From Streptomyces marokkonensis (lineage in GTDB: Bacteria; Actinomycetota; Actinomycetes; Streptomycetales; Streptomycetaceae), in NCBI RefSeq assembly GCF_008312835.1, contig NZ_VSKS01000004.1, positions 248,001 to 312,000 of the forward strand: 64,000 bases of DNA. The letters are read 5' to 3'. This document shows positions 34,145-42,589 of this stretch, one piece after another (the first letter of the stretch is position 1; each line of letters opens with the position of its first letter). A model generated the notes under the pieces. It did no database searches. It worked only from the letters and a program-made list of their open reading frames with translations, and was not told the origin of the DNA. The position numbers were made by a program, and so were the translations under genes.

Positions 34145-35400
34145 GTGAGGTGCTCCCGGTTGTGTGCGATGAGGTCGTCGGTGAGGGTGTCGGCGTACTC
34201 GTACTGGGCGATCAGGGGATGGGCCAGGAGGGCGCGGAAGACACGGTCGCGGGTGCCGTGGAGGGCCGCTTCCAGGGCCAGGTCCTCGTAGGCGGTGACG
34301 TTGGCCATCAGCCCTGCGAAGAGGGGGTCCACGGGGGTGACGGGGAGGGGGGTGGCGCCCTTCGGGCCCACTGCCGCCTGGACCTCGACGACCGCGTCGT
34401 CGGGGAGGAAGGGCAGCGTGCCGTTGTTGCGGGTGTTGACCACCTGGTGGGGGGATCCCGCGCCCCTGAGCAGGGCCGCTGCCAGGTCGACGGCCGCCTC
34501 GGAGTAGTAGGCGCCGCCGCGCTGGGCCAGCAGGGCCGGCTTCTCGGCGAGGGCCGGGTCGGCGTAGAGGGCCAGGAGGCGGCGTTCCATGTCGGCCACC
34601 TCGGCCGCCCGGGAGGGCTTGGTGCGCTGTTCCCGTACGACGGTGTCGTGCGCGTAGAAGTAGCGCAGGTAGTAGGACGGGACCACGCCCAGGCGGTCCA
34701 GGAGGGGGCGGGGCAGGCGGAGGTCGGCGGCGATCGTGTCGCCGTGGGCGGCCAGGAGGTGGGGGAGGACGTCCTCGCCGTCGGGGCCTCCCTTGCGTAC
34801 CGCCGTCTCCCAGGTGAGGTGGTTCAGCCCCACGTGGTCCAGGTGGATGCCGGCGGGGTCGGTGTCCAGGAGGGCCGCGAACTTGCGCTGGAGGCCGATG
34901 GCCACGTTGCACAGGCCCAGTGCCTTGTGGCCGGCCTGGAGCAGGGCCCGGGTGACGATGCCCACGGGGTTGGTGAAGTCGATGATCCAGGCGTCGGGGC
35001 TGGCCCGGCGGACGCGGTCGGCGATGTCCAGGACGACCGGGACCGTGCGCAGGGCCTTGGCCAGGCCGCCGGCGCCGGTGGTCTCCTGGCCGACGCAGCC
35101 GCAGTCCAGGGGCCAGGTCTCGTCCTGCTGACGGGCCGCCTGGCCGCCCACGCGGAGCTGGAGGAGGACCGCGTCCGCGCCGTCGACCGCCGCGTCCAGG
35201 TCGGTGGTCGTGGTGATCGTGCCGGGGTGGCCCTGGCGGGTGAAGATGCGGCGGGACAGGGCGCCGATCAGCTCCAGGCGGTCCGTCGCCGGGTCGGTGA
35301 GGACCAGCTCGGTGAGGGGGAGGGTGTCCCTCAGCCGGGCGAAGCCGTCGACGAGTTCGGGGGTGTAGGTCGAGCCTCCGCCGACCACGGTGAGTTTCAT
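34135..35400 (-). CDS. csnH: GH4 family NAD-dependent glycosidase (6-phospho-beta-glucosidase type)
   Basis: 421 aa from ATG 35400, chosen over ATG 35406 because AAAGGG is spaced 6 bp from it. The N-terminus has the NAD-binding VVGGGSTYTPELVDG. GLCNVAIG carries the Mn-binding Cys and VGLNHLTW the conserved His of GH4. GH4 enzymes cleave by an NAD-assisted oxidation/elimination mechanism and usually need a 6-phosphate on the substrate. In this operon the substrate is expected to be a glucosamine oligosaccharide; the actual specificity is not established from sequence. Confidence 0.88.
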   Translation of the reverse strand: MKLTVVGGGSTYTPELVDGFARLRDTLPLTELVLTDPATDRLELIGALSRRIFTRQGHPGTITTTTDLDAAVDGADAVLLQLRVGGQAARQQDETWPLDCGCVGQETTGAGGLAKALRTVPVVLDIADRVRRASPDAWIIDFTNPVGIVTRALLQAGHKALGLCNVAIGLQRKFAALLDTDPAGIHLDHVGLNHLTWETAVRKGGPDGEDVLPHLLAAHGDTIAADLRLPRPLLDRLGVVPSYYLRYFYAHDTVVREQRTKPSRAAEVADMERRLLALYADPALAEKPALLAQRGGAYYSEAAVDLAAALLRGAGSPHQVVNTRNNGTLPFLPDDAVVEVQAAVGPKGATPLPVTPVDPLFAGLMANVTAYEDLALEAALHGTRDRVFRALLAHPLIAQYEYADTLTDDLIAHNREHLTWA

Positions 35401-35402
35401 AG

Positions 35403-36260
35403 TCATCCCTTTGTTCCGGTGAGGGTGACGCCCTCGACGAACGCCTTCTGGGCGAAGAAGAACACGAGGATCACGGGGGCCATGACGAGGACGGTCGCCG
35501 CCATGGTGAGGTTCCAGTCGGTGTGGTGGGCACCCTTGAAGGACTCCAGGCCGTAGGACAGGGTCCACGCGGCCGGGTTCTCCGAGGTGTAGATCTGGGG
35601 TCCGAAGTAGTCGTTCCAGGCGTAGAAGAACTGGAACAGGGCCACGGCGGCGATGCCGGGTCTCGCCATGGGGAGGACGACCCTGAGGAGGGTGCGGAGT
35701 TCGCCGCAGCCGTCCACGCGGGCCGCGTCCAGGTACTCGTCGGGGATCGTGAGGAGGAACTGGCGCAGGAGGAAGATGGAGAAGGCGTCGCCGAACGCCA
35801 TCGGGACGATGAGGGGCCAGAGAGTGCCGGAGAGGTCCAGTTGCTTCGCCCAGAACAGGTACATCGGGATGACGACGACCTGCGGGGGCAGCATCATCAT
35901 CGAGATCACCAGCATGACCGAGAGGTTGCGGCCCCGGAAGCGGAACTTGGCGAGCGCGTAGGCCACCGGGAGGGAGGACACCACCGTGAGGACGGTGCCG
36001 AGTCCGGCGTAGAGCAGGGTGTTGCGCCACCAGGTGAGGAAGCCGGGGGTGTCCCACACCGTGCGGTAGTTGTCCCACTGCCAGGTGTCCGGGACGAGGT
36101 CGCGGGTGAGGGCCTGCTGGTCGCTCATCAGCGAGGTGAGGACCACGAAGAGGAACGGCAGCGTGAAGAAGAGGGCCGCCGCCACGCCGAGCGCGTGCAC
36201 CGCGATCCAGTGCAGGAGCGCCGTGCGGCGCCCGGGCGGGGACGGTGCGGGCCGGGTCAT
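35403..36260 (-). CDS. csnG: Carbohydrate ABC permease (MalG type)
   Basis: 285 aa from ATG 36260, overlapping the csnF stop by ATGA. Six helices (e.g. LHWIAVHALGVAAALFFTLPFLFVVLT) and the EAA loop DGCGELRTLLRVVLPMARPGIA that contacts the ATPase. Second permease of the oligosaccharide importer. No ATPase gene is present, so it probably uses the shared MsiK ATPase, as other Streptomyces sugar importers do. Confidence 0.92.
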   Translation of the reverse strand: MTRPAPSPPGRRTALLHWIAVHALGVAAALFFTLPFLFVVLTSLMSDQQALTRDLVPDTWQWDNYRTVWDTPGFLTWWRNTLLYAGLGTVLTVVSSLPVAYALAKFRFRGRNLSVMLVISMMMLPPQVVVIPMYLFWAKQLDLSGTLWPLIVPMAFGDAFSIFLLRQFLLTIPDEYLDAARVDGCGELRTLLRVVLPMARPGIAAVALFQFFYAWNDYFGPQIYTSENPAAWTLSYGLESFKGAHHTDWNLTMAATVLVMAPVILVFFFAQKAFVEGVTLTGTKG

Positions 36261-37201
36261 CGGTCACCCGCCTGGATCAGGCCGCCGCGGCTGCGCATCA
36301 GCAGGGCGGTGAAGGCCATCGACAGGGCGAAGAGGACCAGGGCCACCACGCAGGCCGCGCCGTAGTCGAAGCGCTGGAAGCCGAGGTTGTGGACGAGTTG
36401 GGGGAGGGTGAGGGTCGACTTGTCCGGGTAGCCCGGCTCGAACTGCTGGCCGGAGCCGCCGATGACTCCCGAGGCGACCTTCCCCGCCACCAGGGGCTGT
36501 GTGTAGTACTGCATCGTCTGGATGACGCCCGTGACCACGGCGAACAGGATGATCGGGGAGATGGCGGGGAGGGTGACGAAGCGGAAGCGCTGCCAGGGGG
36601 ACGCCCCGTCCAGTGCCGCCGCCTCGTACTGCTCCTTCGGTACGTCCAGCAGGGCGGCCATGAAGATGACCATCAGGTCGCCCACGCCCCAGAGGGCGAG
36701 TGCCGTGAGCGCCGGTTTGGACCAGGCTGCGTCCGTGAACCAGCCCGGGGCCGGCAGACCCAGTCCCTCCAGTGCGGAGTTGACCGGGCCCGTGCCGGGG
36801 TTGAGGAGGAAGACGAAGGCCAGGGTCGCGGCCACCGGCGGGGCCAGATAGGGGAGGTAGAAGAGGGTGCGGAAGACGCCCGTGGCCGTCTTGATCCTGG
36901 TGACGAGCAGGCCGATGCCCAGACCGAACACCACCCGGCAGGTCACCATCACCAGGACCAGCCACAGGGTGTTGCGCAGGGCCGGCCAGAACATCGGGTA
37001 GTCCTGGAAGACGTACGTCCAGTTGCCCGCGCCCCGGAACTCCGGGACGCCGAAACCGTCGTACCTCATCAGGGAGAAGTAGAGGGTGGAGACCAGCGGG
37101 TAGGCGAAGAAGACGCCGAAGCCGACGAGCCAGGGGGAGAGGAAGGCGAGCGTTCTCAGCGTCGAGGTGCGGTGCTTCGCGCGGAGCGTGTGCGTGGGCA
37201 T
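36257..37201 (-). CDS. csnF: Carbohydrate ABC permease (MalF type)
   Basis: 314 aa, ATG at 37201, six bases after the csnE stop. Helical throughout (TLAFLSPWLVGFGVFFAYPL; LWLVLVMVTCRVVFGLGIGLL) with the EAA motif DGASPWQRFRFVTLPAISPIILF. It pairs with csnG to form the channel of the importer. The ribosome site is weak, so it probably depends on translation from csnE. Confidence 0.92.
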   Translation of the reverse strand: MPTHTLRAKHRTSTLRTLAFLSPWLVGFGVFFAYPLVSTLYFSLMRYDGFGVPEFRGAGNWTYVFQDYPMFWPALRNTLWLVLVMVTCRVVFGLGIGLLVTRIKTATGVFRTLFYLPYLAPPVAATLAFVFLLNPGTGPVNSALEGLGLPAPGWFTDAAWSKPALTALALWGVGDLMVIFMAALLDVPKEQYEAAALDGASPWQRFRFVTLPAISPIILFAVVTGVIQTMQYYTQPLVAGKVASGVIGGSGQQFEPGYPDKSTLTLPQLVHNLGFQRFDYGAACVVALVLFALSMAFTALLMRSRGGLIQAGDR

Positions 37202-37207
37202 GGGCCG

Positions 37208-38545
37208 CTACTTCGCCTGCTCGATGTCGCGGTCGATCTGCTTCGCGGTCCTGGCGAGGCCGGCATCGAGGTCCTTCACCTTGCCGGACTCGTACTGGTA
37301 GCCGAAGTCCTGGAGCGTCGTCTGGTACGTCGAGCCGTTGACCGAGGCGGGCGGGGTGCTGGACTCGGGGTGCCGGGCGATGTCCAGGAAGGTCTTGAAG
37401 GCCGGGTCCGTCTTCAGGTCGGGGGACTCCAGGGCCTCGAAGGTCGAGGGCACGTTGCGGATGGCGTTGGCGAACGACACGACGGCCTCGGTGTCGGTCG
37501 TCATGTACTTCACCAGTTCCCAGGCGGCGTTCTGCTTCTTGCTCTGCGGGGCGATGCCCATGATCGTGCCGGAGAGGAAGCCCTTGCCGTACTCGTCCAC
37601 CTCGTCGTCGGCGACGGGCAGGGGCGCGGTGCCGATCTCGAAGTCGACGCCGGCGTCCCTCGCCATGCCCAGGCGCCACTCGCCGTCCAGCTGCATGGCC
37701 ACCTGGCCGGTGTGGAAGGGGTGCTCGGCGCCCCACTCGTCGCCGAAGGTGTTGCGGTACTTCTCCAGCTTCGCGAAGCCGCCGAGGTCGTCGACGAGCT
37801 TCTTCTGGTACCTGAACATCTCCGCGAAGGCCGGGTCCCTGGCGATGTTCGACTTGCCGTCGGCGTCGAAGTAGGCGTGGTCCCACTGGGACATGTAGTG
37901 GCCGACGACCGTCTCGTAGCCGTGGTAGTTCGGCATGAAGCCGAGCCGCTCGTAGGTGTCACCCCTGGGCTCGGTCAGCTTCTCGGCCACCTCCGAGAAC
38001 TCCGACCAGGTCTTCGGGGGACGCGTGATGCCCGCTTCCTCGAAGGCGTCCTTGTTGTAGTAGAGGCCGTAGGCGTCGCCGAGCAGGGGGAGGGCGCAGC
38101 GGGTGCCCTCGAACCGGGTGTAGTCCAGCATCGGCTTCGGGATGGTCGCCTCGAGGTCGAGCCCGGACTTCTCGATGAAGGGCTCCAGGTCGAGGAAGGC
38201 GCCCGAGGAGCAGAACGTGCCGATGTTGGACGTGGTGAAGGAGGAGACCACGTCGGGGCCGTTCGAACCGCCCGCGCGCAGGGCCTGGTTGAGCTTGTCG
38301 TCGTTGATGTTGCCGACCACCTTCACCTTGATGTTCGGGTGGGCCTTCTCGAAGCGGTCCACGTTCGCCCGGACCGCCTTCACCTCGGCGGGCGCGCTCC
38401 AGCCGTGCCAGAAGGTGAGGGTCGTCCCGGCGTTCGGGTCGTCCGTGGCGCCGGTTCCCGAGGAGCCGGTGCAGGCCGTGGTGAGCAGCGCGAGGGAGGC
38501 GGTGGCGGCCAGTACGAGTGCCGCGTTCCTGGGTATTCCGGGCAT
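37208..38545 (-). CDS. csnE: Sugar-binding lipoprotein of ABC importer
   Basis: 445 aa from ATG 38545 (GGGAG upstream). Signal peptide with lipobox LTTAC (Cys near residue 25), so it is a surface lipoprotein. The mature part is a family 1 solute-binding fold: TLTFWHGWSAPAEVKAV, GPDVVSSFTTSNIG, HPFHTGQVAMQLDGEWR. It delivers glucosamine oligosaccharides to the CsnFG permease by analogy with the S. coelicolor locus. 50 bp separates it from csnR with no palindrome in the gap, so it is likely read through from the csnR promoter. Confidence 0.9.
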   Translation of the reverse strand: MPGIPRNAALVLAATASLALLTTACTGSSGTGATDDPNAGTTLTFWHGWSAPAEVKAVRANVDRFEKAHPNIKVKVVGNINDDKLNQALRAGGSNGPDVVSSFTTSNIGTFCSSGAFLDLEPFIEKSGLDLEATIPKPMLDYTRFEGTRCALPLLGDAYGLYYNKDAFEEAGITRPPKTWSEFSEVAEKLTEPRGDTYERLGFMPNYHGYETVVGHYMSQWDHAYFDADGKSNIARDPAFAEMFRYQKKLVDDLGGFAKLEKYRNTFGDEWGAEHPFHTGQVAMQLDGEWRLGMARDAGVDFEIGTAPLPVADDEVDEYGKGFLSGTIMGIAPQSKKQNAAWELVKYMTTDTEAVVSFANAIRNVPSTFEALESPDLKTDPAFKTFLDIARHPESSTPPASVNGSTYQTTLQDFGYQYESGKVKDLDAGLARTAKQIDRDIEQAK

Positions 38546-38595
38546 GACTGTGCTCCCTGGGGCAGGGGTGGGAGGGGAAGGGGGGTGGAGCGGGG

Positions 38596-39825
38596 TCAGC
38601 GCGAGGTGTCGAAGACCTCGTCGCGGGTGGTCGCCAGCGCGCTCTCCAGCGCGCCACGCAGCACCGGGTGTTCACGGACGTCGCCCACGACGAGGCGGGG
38701 GCGTGGGGCGGCCAGTTCCTCCAGCTCGGCCTGGACCAGGGCGCGCAGCACCTCGCCCCCGGAGGTGAGACCGGTGCCGCTCAGGACGACGAGTTCGGGG
38801 TCGAGGACGGAGACCAGGGAGGCGAGGCCGGTGGCCAGGCGGGTGGCGTAGGTCTTCATGAGGCGGTGGTGGGGCTCGTCGCCGTCCGGGGCCGCCGCGG
38901 CGCGCTCCAGGAGGGCGGCGGCCGCCTCGGCGTACGGGCCCTGCGGGATGTCCTCGATGCCCAGCTCGCGGGCGAGCCGGGGTACGGCCTGGGAACCGGC
39001 CAGCTCCTGGAAGCCGCCGCTGTTGGCCTTGGCGACCTGGCGGACCAGCGGTGTGCCGGGCACCGGCAGGAAGCCGACCTCGCCGGCGCCGCCGGTCCAG
39101 CCGCGGTGCAGCCGGCCGCCGAGGACCAGGGCGGCGCCCAGGCCCTCCTCGTTCCACAGGAGGACGAAGTCGGTGTGGTCGCGGGCCGCGCCGAGGCGCT
39201 GCTCGGCGAGGGCGACCAGGTTGACGTCGTTCTCGTACTCGAACGGCATCGGCAGCGCGGCGGCCAGTTCGCCGAGCAGGGTGGGGGAGTGCCAGCCGGG
39301 GAGGTGGGAGGCGTAGCGGAGGCGGCCGGTGTTCGGGTCGAAGGCGCCCGGTGTCCCTATGACGAGGCGGTGGACGTCGCCTCGGGACAGTCCCGCCGCC
39401 TTCACCGCGCCGTCCAGGGCGTCGGTGACCTGCTGGACGACGGGGGTCGTGGTGCGGCGGCCGGGGGTGGGCAGTTCGAAGTGGCCGACCGTGCGGCCGG
39501 TGACGTCGGCGACGGCGGCGCGGATCCGCCGCGGGGTGACGTCGAGGCCGGCGGCGTGGGCGGCGGACGGGTTGACCTCGTACAGCTGGGCGTTGGGGCC
39601 GGGGCGGCCCTCGGTGGTGCCGGTGGCGAGGACCAGGCCGGCCGCTTCCAGGCGTGCCAGGAGCTGGGAGGCGGTCGGCTTGGACAGGCCGGTGAGCTTG
39701 CCGATCCGGGTCCGCGACAGGGGCCCGTGCTCCAGCAGCAGGTCCAGGGCGGTGCGGTCGTTCATGGCGCGCAGCACACGCGGGGTGCCCGGCGTACCGG
39801 CGGTTCCTGCCATGGGGTGCGACAC
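38596..39825 (-). CDS. csnR: ROK-family transcriptional repressor
   Basis: 409 aa from GTG 39825, which has AAGAAGGGCAG immediately before it; ATG 39813 (MAGTAGTP) is an alternative. N-terminal winged helix (LEHGPLSRTRIGKLTGLSKPTASQLLARLEAAGLV) then the ROK sugar-sensing fold: VIGTPGAFDPNTG, PFEYENDVNLVALAE, WNEEGLGAALVLGGRLHRGWTGGAGEVGFL. The usual ROK zinc-binding Cys cluster is not evident. First gene of the csn operon and probably autoregulated through the palindrome at 39904-39916. CsnR in Streptomyces represses chitosanase and this operon until glucosamine oligomers appear. Confidence 0.9.
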   Translation of the reverse strand: MSHPMAGTAGTPGTPRVLRAMNDRTALDLLLEHGPLSRTRIGKLTGLSKPTASQLLARLEAAGLVLATGTTEGRPGPNAQLYEVNPSAAHAAGLDVTPRRIRAAVADVTGRTVGHFELPTPGRRTTTPVVQQVTDALDGAVKAAGLSRGDVHRLVIGTPGAFDPNTGRLRYASHLPGWHSPTLLGELAAALPMPFEYENDVNLVALAEQRLGAARDHTDFVLLWNEEGLGAALVLGGRLHRGWTGGAGEVGFLPVPGTPLVRQVAKANSGGFQELAGSQAVPRLARELGIEDIPQGPYAEAAAALLERAAAAPDGDEPHHRLMKTYATRLATGLASLVSVLDPELVVLSGTGLTSGGEVLRALVQAELEELAAPRPRLVVGDVREHPVLRGALESALATTRDEVFDTSR

Positions 39826-39900
39826 CTGCCCTTCTTCGACTGCCCAGCTTCTCAGCGGCCGGTGCGGGACGTCCATCCCGGGCCGGCCGCGTCGATCACT

Positions 39901-39919
39901 GTTAGGAAAGTTTCCTGTC
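39901..39919. promoter_or_regulatory. CsnR-type operator
   Basis: GTTAGGAAAGTTTCCTGTC contains the perfect palindrome AGGAAA-G-TTTCCT (39904-39916). It is 76 bp upstream of the csnR start and matches the AGGAAAGTTTCCT core reported for CsnR. It should bind CsnR and block the whole operon. Confidence 0.8.
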
Positions 39920-39977
39920 GGATCGGGAGGAACGTAAGCCCGCCTCGGAGGGGGCGTCAAGAGGGGAGTACGGGAAA

Positions 39978-40009
39978 GGGCGGCACCCGGGGAGTTCCGG
40001 GTGCCGCCC
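39978..40009 (-). terminator. Strong hairpin terminator of the MscS gene
   Basis: GGGCGGCACCCGG (39978-39990) and CCGGGTGCCGCCC (39997-40009) form a perfect 13-bp stem with a 6-nt loop, 17 bp past the MscS stop. It isolates that gene from the csn promoter. Confidence 0.8.
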
Positions 40010-40025
40010 TCGCGCGGGCCGGCGG

Positions 40026-41111
40026 CTACTTCGTGGTGCTCGTCGGGGGCAGCGGGGACGCGGCCATCGACTGGGGGGAGACCGTGCTCGCGTAGGCGGA
40101 GGGGGCCGCCACCCCGGCCGTCGGATCGGCGGCCGGCGCGTCCTCCGCGGCCGTGGCGCCGCCGACGATGCGGATGCCGGTCGCGTCGAAGGCGCGCTTG
40201 ATGCGCCAGCGCAGCTCCCGCTCCACGGTCAGGGACTTGCCCGGCATGGTCTTCGCCGAGACGCGGACCACCATGGAGTCCAGCAGCACCGAGTCCAGGC
40301 CGAGCACCTCGATCGGGCTCCACAGGAGCTCGTTCCAGGGCTCCTCCTTGCCCATCTTCTCGGCGACCTCGCTCAGCGTGGCCTTCACCCGGTCCAGGTC
40401 CTCGTCGGAACGGACCGTGACGTCGACGCCCGCGGTCGCCCAGCCCTGGGAGAGGTTGCCGATGCGCTTGACCTCGCCGTTGCGGACGTACCAGATCTCG
40501 CCGTTGTCGCCGCGCAGCTTGGTCACCCGCAGCCCGACCTCGATCACCTCGCCGGAGGCCACGCCCGCGTCGACCGAGTCGCCGACGCCGTACTGGTCCT
40601 CCAGGATCATGAAGACGCCGGACAGGAAGTCCGTCACCAGGTTGCGCGCGCCGAAACCGATCGCCACGCCCGCCACACCGGCCGAGGCCAGCAGCGGGGC
40701 CAGGTTGATCTGGAACGTGCCGAGGACCATCAGCGCGGCCGTGCCCAGGATCAGGAACGACGCCACCGAGCGCAGCACCGAGCCGATCGCCTGCGAGCGC
40801 TGGCGGCGCCGCTCGGCGTTGACCAGCAGACCGCCCAGCGAGGAGCCGTCCACCGCCTGGCCGGTCCGGGACATGCGGTCGACGAGGTTGGTGATCGCCC
40901 GCCGCACCACGACTCTCAGCACCACCGCGATCACCAGGATCAGCAGGACCCTGAGCCCTATCGCGAGCCACGTCGACCAGTTCTCCTCGACCCAGCCGGC
41001 GGCGTTGGTGGCGCTCTCCTGGGCGTCCTGGAGCGAGGGCACCCGCGGGGTCCCGGACTCCGAGGGCGTCGGCGACGGATCGACGGCCGACAGGACGGCG
41101 GACAAGGACAC
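40026..41111 (-). CDS. Small-conductance mechanosensitive channel (MscS family)
   Basis: 361 aa from GTG 41111, chosen because GGAGGT lies 7 bp before it; the open frame continues to 41204 without a comparable site. Three N-terminal helices (WLAIGLRVLLILVIAVVLRVVV; LILGTAALMVLGTFQI; LLASAGVAGVAIGFGARNLV, the pore-lining Gly/Ala-rich TM3). Then the MscS beta domain (LEDQYGVGDSVDAGVASGEVIEVGLRVTKLRG) and a C-terminal alpha/beta part with a long Ala/Pro tail. It releases solutes on hypo-osmotic shock. Confidence 0.92.
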   Translation of the reverse strand: MSLSAVLSAVDPSPTPSESGTPRVPSLQDAQESATNAAGWVEENWSTWLAIGLRVLLILVIAVVLRVVVRRAITNLVDRMSRTGQAVDGSSLGGLLVNAERRRQRSQAIGSVLRSVASFLILGTAALMVLGTFQINLAPLLASAGVAGVAIGFGARNLVTDFLSGVFMILEDQYGVGDSVDAGVASGEVIEVGLRVTKLRGDNGEIWYVRNGEVKRIGNLSQGWATAGVDVTVRSDEDLDRVKATLSEVAEKMGKEEPWNELLWSPIEVLGLDSVLLDSMVVRVSAKTMPGKSLTVERELRWRIKRAFDATGIRIVGGATAAEDAPAADPTAGVAAPSAYASTVSPQSMAASPLPPTSTTK

Positions 41112-41424
41112 GGCAGGTACCTCCAGGTGCACGGTCTGCCCCGGTGCGGCGGTCAAGTCCGGCGAGGTCACGATCGGGTCACCGGACGGGCAGAACCACC
41201 ACACTAACGGGGCATTGTGGGGGGAACGGCCCCGTGTGTGAAGAAGAGACCGCGCTCACCCGCGCTTGAACAGGCCATGCTCCTGGGGATGAATCGGGGT
41301 GTGGTCGAAAACACTCCCAGCCCGTTACCGGGACATGGTGGCGCTTCCACCAGGCATGAGGGGAAACTGACTACGGATCGTCCCGGCGCGAGCCACGCGC
41401 CGCCGGCGTACAAGGAGGCCGTCC
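41112..41424. other. Divergent promoter region, MscS/HNH
   Basis: 313 bp between opposite-facing genes. No gene, hairpin or repeat stands out. Confidence 0.4.
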
Positions 41425-41961
41425 GTGCCGCATGTCCTGGTCCTCAACGCGTCGTACGAGCCGCTCGGCGTCGTACCGCTCCGCCGAGCGCTCGTGCTCG
41501 TCCTCGAGAACAAGGCAGTCTGCCTCGAGGAGACCGGCGCCTATCTGCACAGCGCGACCGTCACAGTCCCCGCACCCAGCGTGGTCCGGCTCAAGCGTTT
41601 CGTGCGGGTTCCCTACCGGGGGCCCGTTCCTCTCACCCGGCGGGCGCTCTTCGCCCGTGACGGGGGCCGGTGCATGTACTGCGGTGGCGTCGCAACCAGC
41701 GTCGACCACGTCATCCCGCGCAGCCGCGGGGGCAAGCACGTCTGGGACAACGTGGTGGCCTCCTGCCGCCGCTGCAACCACGTGAAGGCCGACCGTCACC
41801 TGTTCGAGCTGGGCTGGCGCCTGCGCCACAAACCGGCCCCGCCCTCGGGTCTGGCCTGGCGCATCATCGGCACCGGGCACCGGGACCCGCGCTGGCTGCC
41901 GTACCTGCAACCGTACGGCGCCGACGACGCCATGGCCCGGATCGACGGCCTGTCGGCCTGA
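41425..41961 (+). CDS. HNH endonuclease family protein
   Basis: 178 aa from GTG 41425 with AAGGAGG upstream. The HNH core is CMYCGG-x6-DHVIPRSRGGKHVWDNVV-x-SCRRCNHVK: the paired CxxC zinc sites, DHV His and the Asn/His of the third element are all present. The N-terminal half (VLVLNASYEPLGVVPLRRALVLVLENKAV) is typical of the chromosomal actinobacterial HNH family. Target unknown; its conserved chromosomal position argues against a mobile homing nuclease. Confidence 0.88.
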   Translation: MPHVLVLNASYEPLGVVPLRRALVLVLENKAVCLEETGAYLHSATVTVPAPSVVRLKRFVRVPYRGPVPLTRRALFARDGGRCMYCGGVATSVDHVIPRSRGGKHVWDNVVASCRRCNHVKADRHLFELGWRLRHKPAPPSGLAWRIIGTGHRDPRWLPYLQPYGADDAMARIDGLSA

Positions 41962-42273
41962 CGTCGGTCCGGGCCTTCGCATCGACACCAGGGCCCGCCG
42001 CGAGGACCCGGCCGGGGCGGCCACCGCCCGGCGGCCGCCCGGGGCCGTGACCGCGTCGCGGGACGGGGCCCGTCGCCGTGTCCCCGGCTCCTGGGGCGTC
42101 CGCCGTGGTCCGGCTTCGGGGTACCGGGGCGTGCCCTGCCGAGGGCGTCGGCTGCCGTGCGTGCACGCCCGCGCGGCCGGGGCGGGACCCCCGCGGCCTC
42201 GGGAGGGCGTCCGCTGTCGGGCGGCGGGCCGTGCCCCGCCCCGGGGGACCCCCGTTCCCCCGGGGCCGGAGTC
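41962..42273. other. Intergenic stretch
   Basis: 312 bp, extremely GC-rich, containing no supportable gene; open frames here lack ribosome sites. Confidence 0.4.
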
Positions 42274-42580
42274 TCAGGTGTAGCGCAGTTCCGACGGGCG
42301 GAGGGTGCGGCGCAGGAGCGGGAGGGCGGTGGCCGCGGACAGGAGACAGGCGGCGTAGACCGTGAGCGGGACCAGCAGCGCGGTCCACGGCAGGGAGCCC
42401 GACGCGGTGAGCGAGGAGTAGCCGGCCCCGACCGCCGTGCCGCCGACGCCCGCCACCAGCAGGGACGGTGCGAGCGGCAGCGCGGTCTCCAGCAGCAGCG
42501 CCCGGTTCAGCACCGCGCGCGGCACCCCGGCCGCGACCTGCGCGGCCAGGCCTGGGCGCGACGGCGGGCGCGCTGTCCCG
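42274..42580 (-). pseudogene. C-terminal remnant of an FtsX-family permease
   Basis: The frame ending at 42274 encodes VAAGVPRAVLNRALLLETAL, then a run of hydrophobic helices (LPLAPSLLVAGVGG; WTALLVPLTVYAACLLSAATALPL) ending LRRTLRPSELRYT. This is how the last ~95 residues of an FtsX-type permease look. Upstream in frame the sequence loses all similarity and meets the stop of the GH84-type gene at 42590. The rest of the permease is gone, so it cannot function. Confidence 0.65.
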
Positions 42581-42589
42581 GGGGAACGC

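Noticed and set aside
34144-34912. N-terminal extension of the csnK frame
   Set aside because: It overlaps the GH4 gene on the same strand in another frame; the GTG at 34144 gives the expected kinase length.
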